Assembly: GCA_002315285.1 (NCBI GenBank)
Contig: DCGR01000061.1
Span: 1 to 48,182 of the forward strand
Source of the DNA: Bacteroides sp. UBA1773
GTDB taxonomy: Bacteria > Bacteroidota > Bacteroidia > Bacteroidales > Bacteroidaceae
Reading direction: 5' to 3'
DNA: 48,182 nucleotides
Position 1 is the first letter of the stretch. Each line of letters starts with the position of its first letter. Position numbers and translations under genes: made by a program. Below are positions 27,240 to 34,850 of the stretch, piece by piece. Below the pieces are notes generated by a model. That model saw only the letters and a program-made list of their open reading frames with translations, was not told where the DNA came from and did no database searches.

Positions 27240-28193
27240 TTATGCTTGTGAAACCAAAACCGAATCGATGTAGAGAAATACTCGGCGGTTTACGTCCGTC
27301 TCGACCCAAAACACGGGATTGATGAGGTTCTCAATCCGGTTATAACCGTTTACTGCATCGACAGGAGTGCCTCGGAGATCCCAAATGCGGTCCTGACACT
27401 GTATTTCCACATACTCTCGGTCCTGGGTGTCGATTTTCAATCGCATGTACTGCCAGTTGAGTTTGCAGTCTGTCTCATTGTAGATCAAGGCTTGTCGTCC
27501 ATCGGGCACATCCTTGAAACCGTCGTGGTCGCCATTGGGGTGTCTTCGTCCAAACCACCAAGGATCAATGCCCTTCTTGCACCAGTCGCCATCAAGTCCG
27601 AAAGCCCAATCCTTGTCGGTGACTCCTTCGGCAGAATGTACATACTGCCATTTTCGCATGGGTTTCCCATCGACGGCATTCAGATATCTCATGCCAACGA
27701 AGTATCTCTCACCTCTTTCTTGCAGGTCGAATCCCATGCCGAAAGCACGGATGGAATCCTCATGGAGGCCTGGTTGTGGCCGGTCGCCACCATCCACTTT
27801 GTCTTGCTCGGCCGTATAAGTGAACCAAGCCTCAATTTGGACATAGCGGCTATGAGGGCGTGAGAACGACAACCGCTTGATGGCGTGTCCCATGCTTCCT
27901 TCTGCGGGTTTCTCGCAGTAAGGCGAAGAATTGGGTCGTGTCGAAAGTTTCAGCGAATAAGTTCCTGACATGGATCCATGCGTGCCAGGATAACGGAAGG
28001 TGGCACTACTGAGCATCACTGGTGGCCATTGGTCCTTGTTGACCAATGTGGGTGGAACATCAAAGTCGGGATATTCCGTGAAGTTGGGTAGAAGTGTCAT
28101 CCACCCGTTGAAGCCATTGTCGAACACATCGTAGCACAACACTCTTTCCAGAGGTTGGAAACGGCTCCGAAGCATAAGTTCATCTACACTCAT
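27240..28193 (-). CDS. DUF6772-like protein
   Basis: A 317-residue protein without a signal peptide, beta-rich and probably cytoplasmic. The segments VFDNGFNGWMTLLPN, GTHGSMSGTYSLKL and IEAWFTYTAEQ resemble the family I recall as DUF6772; this was not checked against a database and the function is unknown. Many Trp, Tyr and Phe residues suggest a sugar-interacting surface (inference). It overlaps the SSS transporter gene by 14 nt, so the two are translationally coupled. Confidence 0.7.
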   Translation of the reverse strand: MSVDELMLRSRFQPLERVLCYDVFDNGFNGWMTLLPNFTEYPDFDVPPTLVNKDQWPPVMLSSATFRYPGTHGSMSGTYSLKLSTRPNSSPYCEKPAEGSMGHAIKRLSFSRPHSRYVQIEAWFTYTAEQDKVDGGDRPQPGLHEDSIRAFGMGFDLQERGERYFVGMRYLNAVDGKPMRKWQYVHSAEGVTDKDWAFGLDGDWCKKGIDPWWFGRRHPNGDHDGFKDVPDGRQALIYNETDCKLNWQYMRLKIDTQDREYVEIQCQDRIWDLRGTPVDAVNGYNRIENLINPVFWVETDVNRRVFLYIDSVLVSQA

Positions 28194-29955
28194 GTCTATC
28201 TGTTTTTCTGTAAATCATGTAGGCAAGGATGACTGCCAAGATACAACCTGTAAACCACCACACAATATGCTTTACCGCCAGAGCTTTTGGGTCGTGGGCA
28301 ATGAGCAGTCCGAAAAGCAACAATGCAATGAACCCGATGGTGATGCAAAAACAACTGATGGCCATGTGTGAGTAGTTCTTGACACTGGCCTTGTTTTTCT
28401 CACTGACGCTTTCTGCTTCATCGGAAATCCTATGGCTCAGTAAGTTGCCAAAACCTTTTTGCTCTTTTCCCTGAAAGGCAGAAAGCATCTCCATGGATGT
28501 CAGCAGCAGCAGAGGCAGCACACAGCCACAAAGTGATTCGCAGATATTTGCGTGGATAATGGAAGAGGGAACAAACAACTTGGCAAGGATGCTGACAATC
28601 CAAGTCGTAGCCATTACTCCGATGAGTTGGTTGCCGCTCAGCCTTTTTGAAAACAAGCCCCAAATGGAAGGAATGTATAGCGGACACATGACCAAGGTGA
28701 GCAAGGTCACGACCACCTTCTCGGCTCCTCCCGCCAAAGGGACGAGCATGGCCAGAATCACGATGGCTGCTCCAAAACACAGGGTGAATAGACGCCCGAT
28801 TCTGATTCTCTTTGATTCGCTACAGTTCCGGTTTCTTTTCCTATATCCCCAGATTTCGTAGGTATAAACATTTGCATATACATTGAGAATACCCGACACA
28901 TTGCTTAGGGTAGCTGAAAGCATGGCGGCAATCATCATGCCAATCATTCCTTTCATCAGTACGAGTTTGCTCATTTCCACATAAGCATGCTCGCCTGCGT
29001 ATGTCATGGCAGCATTATCGAATCCAATGCCAGGCTCAATGAGTCGGTATGCCATGGTGGGCAGATACCAGATGAAGGGCGTGATGAGATAGAGAATGCC
29101 TATCAGATAGGTACTCTTTCGCGCGTCCTTTACCGAGGGAACACTGATATAGCGTTGCACGAAAGGCCAGTCTCCTCCAATCATTCCGACATTTAGGATG
29201 GTCCACAGTACCAGCCACATCCAACTATAGTTAGATGATGTGCCCGAAAAGAAGTCTGGAATGGCAGAAGCCTCACTAAAGAAATGTTCCACACCACCTA
29301 CGGCATTAAGCGAAAGGGGTATCATGAAAACAACCACGGCAAGGAGCACACCAAATTGGATCACATCGGTCATCAGTACGGCCAGGAAACCTCCTGCAAT
29401 GGTATATACAAGGGTAATGGACCCCAGCAGGAGTAGTGCCCACCAAATGCTGAGATACCCTGCGGCTGCATCGCCAGGAAGACCTGTACTGGCTAGAAAA
29501 CAATCTGACGGCACTTTCACGAGAGCGCACATCACAACCGCAACGGCATACAAGGCCGTGGCGGTGTGGACAGCGCGGGTGATGATGCCACTTATGGTGT
29601 AGAAACTGACTGTTTTGTGGCCGAAACGTATGACAAGGTATTCTCCTGGGGATTTGATGCTGAGTTGCCTCCATTTTCCTGAAATCCATCGGCCTACTGC
29701 CAAGGAAGAAAGACCAACGCAGAGCGCGACAACTACTGCCACCAAGCCCGACTTATAGGCTACCCCACCCCAAATGACGAAAGTCCCGGCGGAGAATATG
29801 GTCATGTAGGAAGATACTCCCGAAAGCCACCACGATGAGTGTCTGCCTGCGATAAACATGTCCTCCGAATTGTTTATCTTACGCGACATCATGAAACTCA
29901 CGGTGATGAGTCCGGCAAAATATATGAGAATGACAAAATAATCTAATGTGCTCAC
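28180..29955 (-). CDS. Sodium:solute symporter (SSS family)
   Basis: Inner-membrane Na+-coupled transporter with about 13-14 helices and 591 residues. SSS hallmarks are LDYFVILIYFAGLI at the N-terminus, SGVSSYMTIFSAGTFVIWGG in TM2, SPGEYLVIRFG, TIAGGFLAVLMTDVIQF and SATLSNVSGILNVYANVYTYE. A polar loop (~500-520) precedes the last two helices. Substrate is unknown; the adjacent MFS gene and beta-rich proteins suggest a sugar or sugar acid. It lies 36 nt after the MFS gene and overlaps the next gene by 14 nt. Confidence 0.9.
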   Translation of the reverse strand: MSTLDYFVILIYFAGLITVSFMMSRKINNSEDMFIAGRHSSWWLSGVSSYMTIFSAGTFVIWGGVAYKSGLVAVVVALCVGLSSLAVGRWISGKWRQLSIKSPGEYLVIRFGHKTVSFYTISGIITRAVHTATALYAVAVVMCALVKVPSDCFLASTGLPGDAAAGYLSIWWALLLLGSITLVYTIAGGFLAVLMTDVIQFGVLLAVVVFMIPLSLNAVGGVEHFFSEASAIPDFFSGTSSNYSWMWLVLWTILNVGMIGGDWPFVQRYISVPSVKDARKSTYLIGILYLITPFIWYLPTMAYRLIEPGIGFDNAAMTYAGEHAYVEMSKLVLMKGMIGMMIAAMLSATLSNVSGILNVYANVYTYEIWGYRKRNRNCSESKRIRIGRLFTLCFGAAIVILAMLVPLAGGAEKVVVTLLTLVMCPLYIPSIWGLFSKRLSGNQLIGVMATTWIVSILAKLFVPSSIIHANICESLCGCVLPLLLLTSMEMLSAFQGKEQKGFGNLLSHRISDEAESVSEKNKASVKNYSHMAISCFCITIGFIALLLFGLLIAHDPKALAVKHIVWWFTGCILAVILAYMIYRKTDRHECR

Positions 29956-29991
29956 ATTGTTTGGGCGCTTTGGGGTGATGGATTGTTGTGC

Positions 29992-31143
29992 TTATGCCTT
30001 TATCTTACGTACCAGCCACAACATATAGAGCCAAACCACGGCAATGGCCGCTACGGCGATAAGCTGCGTGTTGGTGATATCAACCAGCCAGCCCACCAAT
30101 GGAGGCAATATGGCTCCACCCACAAGACCTGCGATCAGCAGGGCAGACACCTCATTGGCTCTGTCGGGAGCGCGTCGCAGTGCACGTGAGAAAACAATTG
30201 CAAACAGATTGGAATAACCTAAACCAAACAATGCGATGCAAACCAACTGATACCACACATTGGTGGAAACAAACAACAGGAGCAAACCGCACAACGCGAG
30301 ACAGGTGCTCAGAATGTAGAATTTGCGGTCGGAAAATCTCAACAGGATCATACCCCCTAGGAATGCGCCTACTGTGCGAGCAAAGAAATACACGCTATTG
30401 CCCATACCCGCTTCGGCCAATGGAAGCTGGCTGCGTTCCATCAACAACTTCGGGAAGGTGACATTGATACCTACATCTACTCCCACCAGCACCGCAATGC
30501 CAATGAAGTAAGCCACAATCATGGAGTCGTTGAACAGGCTGAATGTTTGCTTGATGGATGGTTGCGAGGCATTCGACTTTTGCTCTTCTTCTACCGGAGT
30601 CCAGGCCAACCACACGAATGCAATCAGCGAAAGTGTGGCAAATACGGGGAAGATGGTCTTCCATCCCATGGTGGATCCGATAAAGGCTGCGGCCAAGATA
30701 GGACCGATAAGGGAGCAGATGGCCTTGGTAAACTGGCCAAGGGTGAGCACACCCGTCACCTTGTCATCGGTGACAACATTGGTGACCAACGGGTTCACCG
30801 ACACTTGCAGCAATGTGTTTCCAATGCCCACCAGCGAGAATGCCACCAACATCAACGTAAAACTATAGTCAATCAGAGGTACTAACATGGCTAATGCTGT
30901 GCAGAAAAAGCTGAGCAATACTGTCCGCTTACGCCCGATCCTATTCATCAGCATTCCTGTGGGTACTGACAGGAGGAAGAACCAGAAGAAGCATGAAAGG
31001 GAAATCAGATTGGCTACGCCATCCGTAAGGTCAGGGAAATCGTTCTTGATGTAACTGGTAGAGATGCCAATGATATCGACTAAGCCCATGATGAAGAACC
31101 CGAACATCACGGGGAGAATGACTTTCAATGAGTTTTTTTTCAT
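29992..31143 (-). CDS. MFS transporter, sugar-type
   Basis: Inner-membrane major-facilitator protein of 383 residues and 12 helices. The loop 2-3 signature NRIGRKRTVLL is clear. The N-terminus (LPVMFGFFIMGLVDIIGISTS) and FGLGYSNLFAIVFSRAL are reminiscent of the FucP/GlcP-like sugar:H+ group. It sits 20 nt after pepD and 36 nt before the SSS gene, so it may be part of the same transcript. Substrate unknown. Confidence 0.88.
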   Translation of the reverse strand: MKKNSLKVILPVMFGFFIMGLVDIIGISTSYIKNDFPDLTDGVANLISLSCFFWFFLLSVPTGMLMNRIGRKRTVLLSFFCTALAMLVPLIDYSFTLMLVAFSLVGIGNTLLQVSVNPLVTNVVTDDKVTGVLTLGQFTKAICSLIGPILAAAFIGSTMGWKTIFPVFATLSLIAFVWLAWTPVEEEQKSNASQPSIKQTFSLFNDSMIVAYFIGIAVLVGVDVGINVTFPKLLMERSQLPLAEAGMGNSVYFFARTVGAFLGGMILLRFSDRKFYILSTCLALCGLLLLFVSTNVWYQLVCIALFGLGYSNLFAIVFSRALRRAPDRANEVSALLIAGLVGGAILPPLVGWLVDITNTQLIAVAAIAVVWLYMLWLVRKIKA

Positions 31144-31163
31144 CGTATTGGAATTTTAGAAGG

Positions 31164-32627
31164 TCAATTTCTGATGGGGGTATTCTCCAATGTGGCCACG
31201 AGGAAATCGTAGAATCGCTTCACCGATGGAATATGACAACGTTCACTTGGCGTGTGGGGACTATTCAGTGTCGGTCCAAAGGAGATCATGTCCATGCCAG
31301 GTACCACGGCACCAATGATGCCACATTCCAATCCCGCGTGGATGACCTTCACCTCGGGCTCCTTGCCAAATTGTGAGGCATAACTCTCGCGCATGGCTTT
31401 CAGGATAGGGCTATTCACATTGGGCTCCCACCCTGAGTACCCGCCACTGCGGGCTGTCAGCATACCTGCCATGGAGAAACAGCTTTCGAGCGATGTAACC
31501 AGATAGTCCTTCATGCTGTCGCGCGATGAACGTGCCAGGATTTTCACTTCGGCTTTTCCTTCGCCAATGTTCACGATTGCCAGATTGGATGAGGTCTCTA
31601 CCGTGTCAGGAATGGTAGGTATCATGCGGAGTACTCCATCCTGACAAGCATAAATGGCATCAACAAGATTGTCGCGGATTTCCTCCGGAACCATCCACTT
31701 GGGCAAATCAACCTTCTCGGCCTTGAAGCTGATAGGTGTTTCAATGACACCATATTCTTCGTTCCACAGGCGTTCGCATTCTGCTACGTATGCCAGCACA
31801 TCTTCCTCTTCCGACTGAGGTACGGTGATAACCACTTCGCATTCGCGCGGAATAGCATTGCGCATATTACCTCCATGCCACGACACCAGACAAGCTTCAT
31901 CGAAGGCAATGACCTGATTCATGAAGCGGGCCATCAGCTTGTTGGCGTTGGCACGTCCTTCGTTGATTTCCATTCCAGAGTGTCCACCTCTCAAGCCTTT
32001 CAAGGTTACTTTCAAGGCAATGTCATCCTTATCGACAGGTGATTCCTTGTATTCCAATGTCGCGGTCAGATCTTCACCTCCGGCACAGCCTATGTACAGT
32101 TCTCCCTCGGCCTCTGAATCGAGATTCAGTAGAATCTCACCGGTTACGGTGCCAGGTTTCAATCCGAACGCACCGAACATGCCGGTTTCCTCATCGGCGG
32201 TAATGAGTGCCTCGAGTGGTCCATGCTTCAATGTCTTGTCTTCCATGACAGCCATGATGGCAGCGATGCCCATTCCATCATCCGCGCCCAAGGTCGTACC
32301 TTTGGCACGTACCCACTCGCCGTCGATCCAAGTTTGGATGGGATCATTCACGAAATCGTGTGCGACATCCTGTTCCTTTTGTGGAACCATGTCCATGTGG
32401 GCTTGCAACACCACCTTTTTTCGGTTTTCCATGCCCACACTGGCAGGCTTGCGATACACTACGTTGCCTACCTCGTCGAGCGAAGATTCTATACCTACGT
32501 TCTTCCCGAATTCGAGTAAGAACTGTTGGATCTTATCCAAGTGGCCAGATGGGCGGGGAATCTGGTTAAGCGAATGAAAGTGTTTCCACACATTTTGTGG
32601 AGCAAGCGAAAGAATTGTATTGTTCAT
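31164..32627 (-). CDS. pepD: Aminoacyl-histidine dipeptidase (PepD, M20C)
   Basis: Cytoplasmic dinuclear zinc dipeptidase (beta-Ala-His, Xaa-His and others). The 487-residue length is normal. Metal and catalytic motifs are visible: QAHMDMVPQ, TTLGADDGMGIA, ITADEETGMFGAFG, LNLDSEAEG and a C-terminal VIHAGLECGI. The lid domain includes GLRGGHSGMEI. It follows the DUF4251 gene by 5 nt and is probably driven by the same promoter. Confidence 0.95.
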   Translation of the reverse strand: MNNTILSLAPQNVWKHFHSLNQIPRPSGHLDKIQQFLLEFGKNVGIESSLDEVGNVVYRKPASVGMENRKKVVLQAHMDMVPQKEQDVAHDFVNDPIQTWIDGEWVRAKGTTLGADDGMGIAAIMAVMEDKTLKHGPLEALITADEETGMFGAFGLKPGTVTGEILLNLDSEAEGELYIGCAGGEDLTATLEYKESPVDKDDIALKVTLKGLRGGHSGMEINEGRANANKLMARFMNQVIAFDEACLVSWHGGNMRNAIPRECEVVITVPQSEEEDVLAYVAECERLWNEEYGVIETPISFKAEKVDLPKWMVPEEIRDNLVDAIYACQDGVLRMIPTIPDTVETSSNLAIVNIGEGKAEVKILARSSRDSMKDYLVTSLESCFSMAGMLTARSGGYSGWEPNVNSPILKAMRESYASQFGKEPEVKVIHAGLECGIIGAVVPGMDMISFGPTLNSPHTPSERCHIPSVKRFYDFLVATLENTPIRN

Positions 32628-32632
32628 GATGC

Positions 32633-33100
32633 TTATTGTTTATTTTCCATTTTTACTAATCTTCCTGCATAATTGCAGGCAGAGGCATTGCTCGGCGACA
32701 AGCTTATATGAAAGGTGTTGTTGTTGTAGAGCGTAATCCGAAAATCATAGCTCACACCGGCATGGCGGGTGCGAAAAATCACCTCTGTTTCCGTGGTGTT
32801 GGTTTTCTTCTTGGTCTTTTGCTTTGTTCGATAATTGGAACATTCTTCGGTGAAGTTCAATCCGTTGTCATCGAACGCCAGTGTATGCACATCGCCTACG
32901 TATGGCATGTGGACAGTCACTTTGCCATCAAGAATCTGAATGGTATAGTTGCCCTGCACTTGCTTGGCAGGATATCCGGATGGAATCATTTGGGTCACTT
33001 CTCCTTTGAAGGCAGTGGGAGTGAACAGGAGGGATGAATCCTGTGCATAGGTCACGCAAGACATTATGCACAATAGAATTGTTGATACAAACTTTTTCAT
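32633..33100 (-). CDS. DUF4251 protein, exported
   Basis: A 155-residue secreted protein of a Bacteroidota-restricted family of unknown function. Signal peptide MKKFVSTILLCIMSCVTYAQ; body of beta strands including VQGNYTIQILDGKVTVHMPYVG and YDFRITLYNNNTFHISLSPS with ASACNYAGRL near the end, all typical of DUF4251. It is first in the run with pepD. The Lys/Thr-rich stretch KQKTKKKTNTTE is a loop. Confidence 0.85.
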   Translation of the reverse strand: MKKFVSTILLCIMSCVTYAQDSSLLFTPTAFKGEVTQMIPSGYPAKQVQGNYTIQILDGKVTVHMPYVGDVHTLAFDDNGLNFTEECSNYRTKQKTKKKTNTTETEVIFRTRHAGVSYDFRITLYNNNTFHISLSPSNASACNYAGRLVKMENKQ

Positions 33101-33127
33101 AATTCGTGCTTTGATAATTTACGGTGT

Positions 33128-33158
33128 CAAAGATAACATTTATACGATTACCATCAGA
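33128..33158 (-). promoter_or_regulatory. Promoter for DUF4251-pepD
   Basis: Minus strand TCTG (33155-33158), a 19-nt spacer, then TATCTTTG (33128-33135). The -7 box is perfect and the -33 box has one mismatch. It lies 28 nt upstream of the DUF4251 start and just downstream of the gdhA terminator. Confidence 0.6.
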
Positions 33159-33169
33159 TGCGATGAATG

Positions 33170-33213
33170 TTAATAAAAATTAAAACGCTGCCGACCTTCG
33201 CAGGCAGGCAGCG
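33170..33213 (-). terminator. Intrinsic terminator of gdhA
   Basis: On the minus strand a CGCTGCC/GGCAGCG stem (33207-33213 with 33186-33192) is followed by TTTTAATTTTTATT. It lies about 70 nt after the gdhA stop. Confidence 0.75.
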
Positions 33214-33280
33214 CCAACTTACAATACAAAATACAAATACAACTAAACGAGAAAAATATTTTTTTCGGATATTCAGTTTC

Positions 33281-34618
33281 TCAGATAATACCTTGTGCCA
33301 TCATTGCATGGGCAACTTTCATGAAGCCAGCGATGTTTGCACCCTTTACATAATTGATGTAGCCATCAGGCTGACGCCCATACTTTACGCATTGCTCGTG
33401 GATTCCCGACATGATAGTATGCAATTTCTGATCGACTTCATCGGCTGCCCAACTCAAGTGCATGGCATTCTGTGTCATTTCCAGTCCAGAGGTTGCCACA
33501 CCGCCTGCATTGACAGCCTTGCCCGGTGCATAGAGCATCTGATGCCCAATGAACTTGTCAATTGCCTCTGGTGTACATCCCATGTTTGAAATTTCACCCA
33601 CACAGGTCACTTTGTTATTTATAAGGTGTTGGGCATCTTCGCCATTCAACTCATTCTGGGTGGCACAAGGCAGTGCGATGTCAACTTTCACCTCCCAAGG
33701 ACGACGATCGGGCACAAAGGTTGCCGTGGGGAATTTCTCTGCGTATGGAGCAACTACATCGTTGCCAGAGGCTCGCAGTTCCAGCATGTGGTCAATCTTT
33801 TCGCCGCTGATACCTTCCGGATCATATACGTAACCATCCGGACCGGAAATCGTCACTACTTTTGCTCCCAATTGATTGGCTTTTGTCACTGCTCCCCAAG
33901 CCACGTTTCCGAAACCTGAAACGGCTATGGTTTTTCCCTTTATGTCAATGCCTGCAGTCTGCAGCATTTGGTTTACGAAATACAAACCGCCAAAGCCAGT
34001 TGCTTCGGGTCGCACAAGCGAACCACCAAATTCCAATCCCTTTCCTGTGAAGGTACCAGTGTGGGTGCGGGTAAGCTTCTTGTACATTCCGAACATGTAA
34101 CCCACTTCACGGCCGCCAACACCAATGTCACCTGCGGGCACATCCATGTCGGGGCCAACGTGACGCCACAGTTCCAGCATGAATGCCTGGCAGAAGCGCA
34201 TCACCTCTGCATCACTCTTGCCACGTGGCGAGAAGTCGGAACCGCCTTTGCCTCCGCCCATTGGGAGTGTTGTCAATGCATTCTTGAACGTCTGTTCAAA
34301 TCCTAGGAATTTCAAAATGCTGAGGTTTACGGAAGCATGGAAACGGATGCCGCCTTTGTAGGGGCCAATGGCATTGTTGAATTGCACACGATAACCCAGG
34401 TTTACTTGTACGTTGCCTTTGTCATCAACCCAAGGCACTTTGAATGTGAAGATTCTGTCAGGCTCAACCAGTCGTTCTATGATTTTTGCCTTTTCGAACT
34501 CAGGGTGCTCGTTGTATATATCATGAATGGATAACAGCACCTCTTTCACAGCTTGCAGATATTCTGCCTCACCCGGATGCTTGGCTTCCAAAGCAGCCAT
34601 AATACTATTGATTTCCAT
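33281..34618 (-). CDS. gdhA: Glutamate dehydrogenase, hexameric NADP-type
   Basis: Converts 2-oxoglutarate and ammonia to glutamate. The 445-residue length and the motifs LPMGGGKGGSDFSPRGKSD (catalytic Lys region), PAGDIGVGGREVGYMFGMYK, and the dinucleotide-binding VSGFGNVAWGA are typical of the hexameric ~50-kDa class. PCATQNEL and EISNMGCTPEA also fit. The ATG at 34618 gives MEINSIM; the TTG two codons upstream is not needed. It is a single gene with its own terminator and candidate promoter. Confidence 0.96.
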   Translation of the reverse strand: MEINSIMAALEAKHPGEAEYLQAVKEVLLSIHDIYNEHPEFEKAKIIERLVEPDRIFTFKVPWVDDKGNVQVNLGYRVQFNNAIGPYKGGIRFHASVNLSILKFLGFEQTFKNALTTLPMGGGKGGSDFSPRGKSDAEVMRFCQAFMLELWRHVGPDMDVPAGDIGVGGREVGYMFGMYKKLTRTHTGTFTGKGLEFGGSLVRPEATGFGGLYFVNQMLQTAGIDIKGKTIAVSGFGNVAWGAVTKANQLGAKVVTISGPDGYVYDPEGISGEKIDHMLELRASGNDVVAPYAEKFPTATFVPDRRPWEVKVDIALPCATQNELNGEDAQHLINNKVTCVGEISNMGCTPEAIDKFIGHQMLYAPGKAVNAGGVATSGLEMTQNAMHLSWAADEVDQKLHTIMSGIHEQCVKYGRQPDGYINYVKGANIAGFMKVAHAMMAQGII

Positions 34619-34664
34619 ACGCAAAAGGTATTAGTCGACATTACATTTTGTTATAATTGCAAGG

Positions 34665-34695
34665 CAAAAATAAATGATTATTCCATATGCTCCAA
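34665..34695 (-). promoter_or_regulatory. Candidate promoter of gdhA
   Basis: Minus strand TTG (34693-34695), a 20-nt spacer, then TATTTTTG (34665-34672). It would give a leader of about 40 nt. Confidence 0.5.
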
Positions 34696-34789
34696 CTGTT
34701 TTTCAAAAAATAACGCAAAAAAGATGGAAAAAAGTTATTCAACATCTTTTTGCCGTGATGGCAAAATGGGTTAAAAACAGGTTGAAAAA

Positions 34790-34820
34790 TTGCATACGTC
34801 AAGATTAATGCCGTAATTTG
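34790..34820 (+). promoter_or_regulatory. Candidate promoter of the receiver/ATP-grasp gene
   Basis: TTG (34790-34792), a 21-nt spacer, then TAATTTG (34814-34820), one T short of the consensus -7 box. It lies 30 nt upstream of the ATG at 34851. Confidence 0.4.
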
Positions 34821-34850
34821 TTGCCGAAAATATAAATATTGTTTGAAATC

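Noticed and set aside
34839..34850. TTG start of the receiver/ATP-grasp gene
   Set aside because: An ATG four codons later is closer to the usual start pattern, and nothing conserved precedes it.
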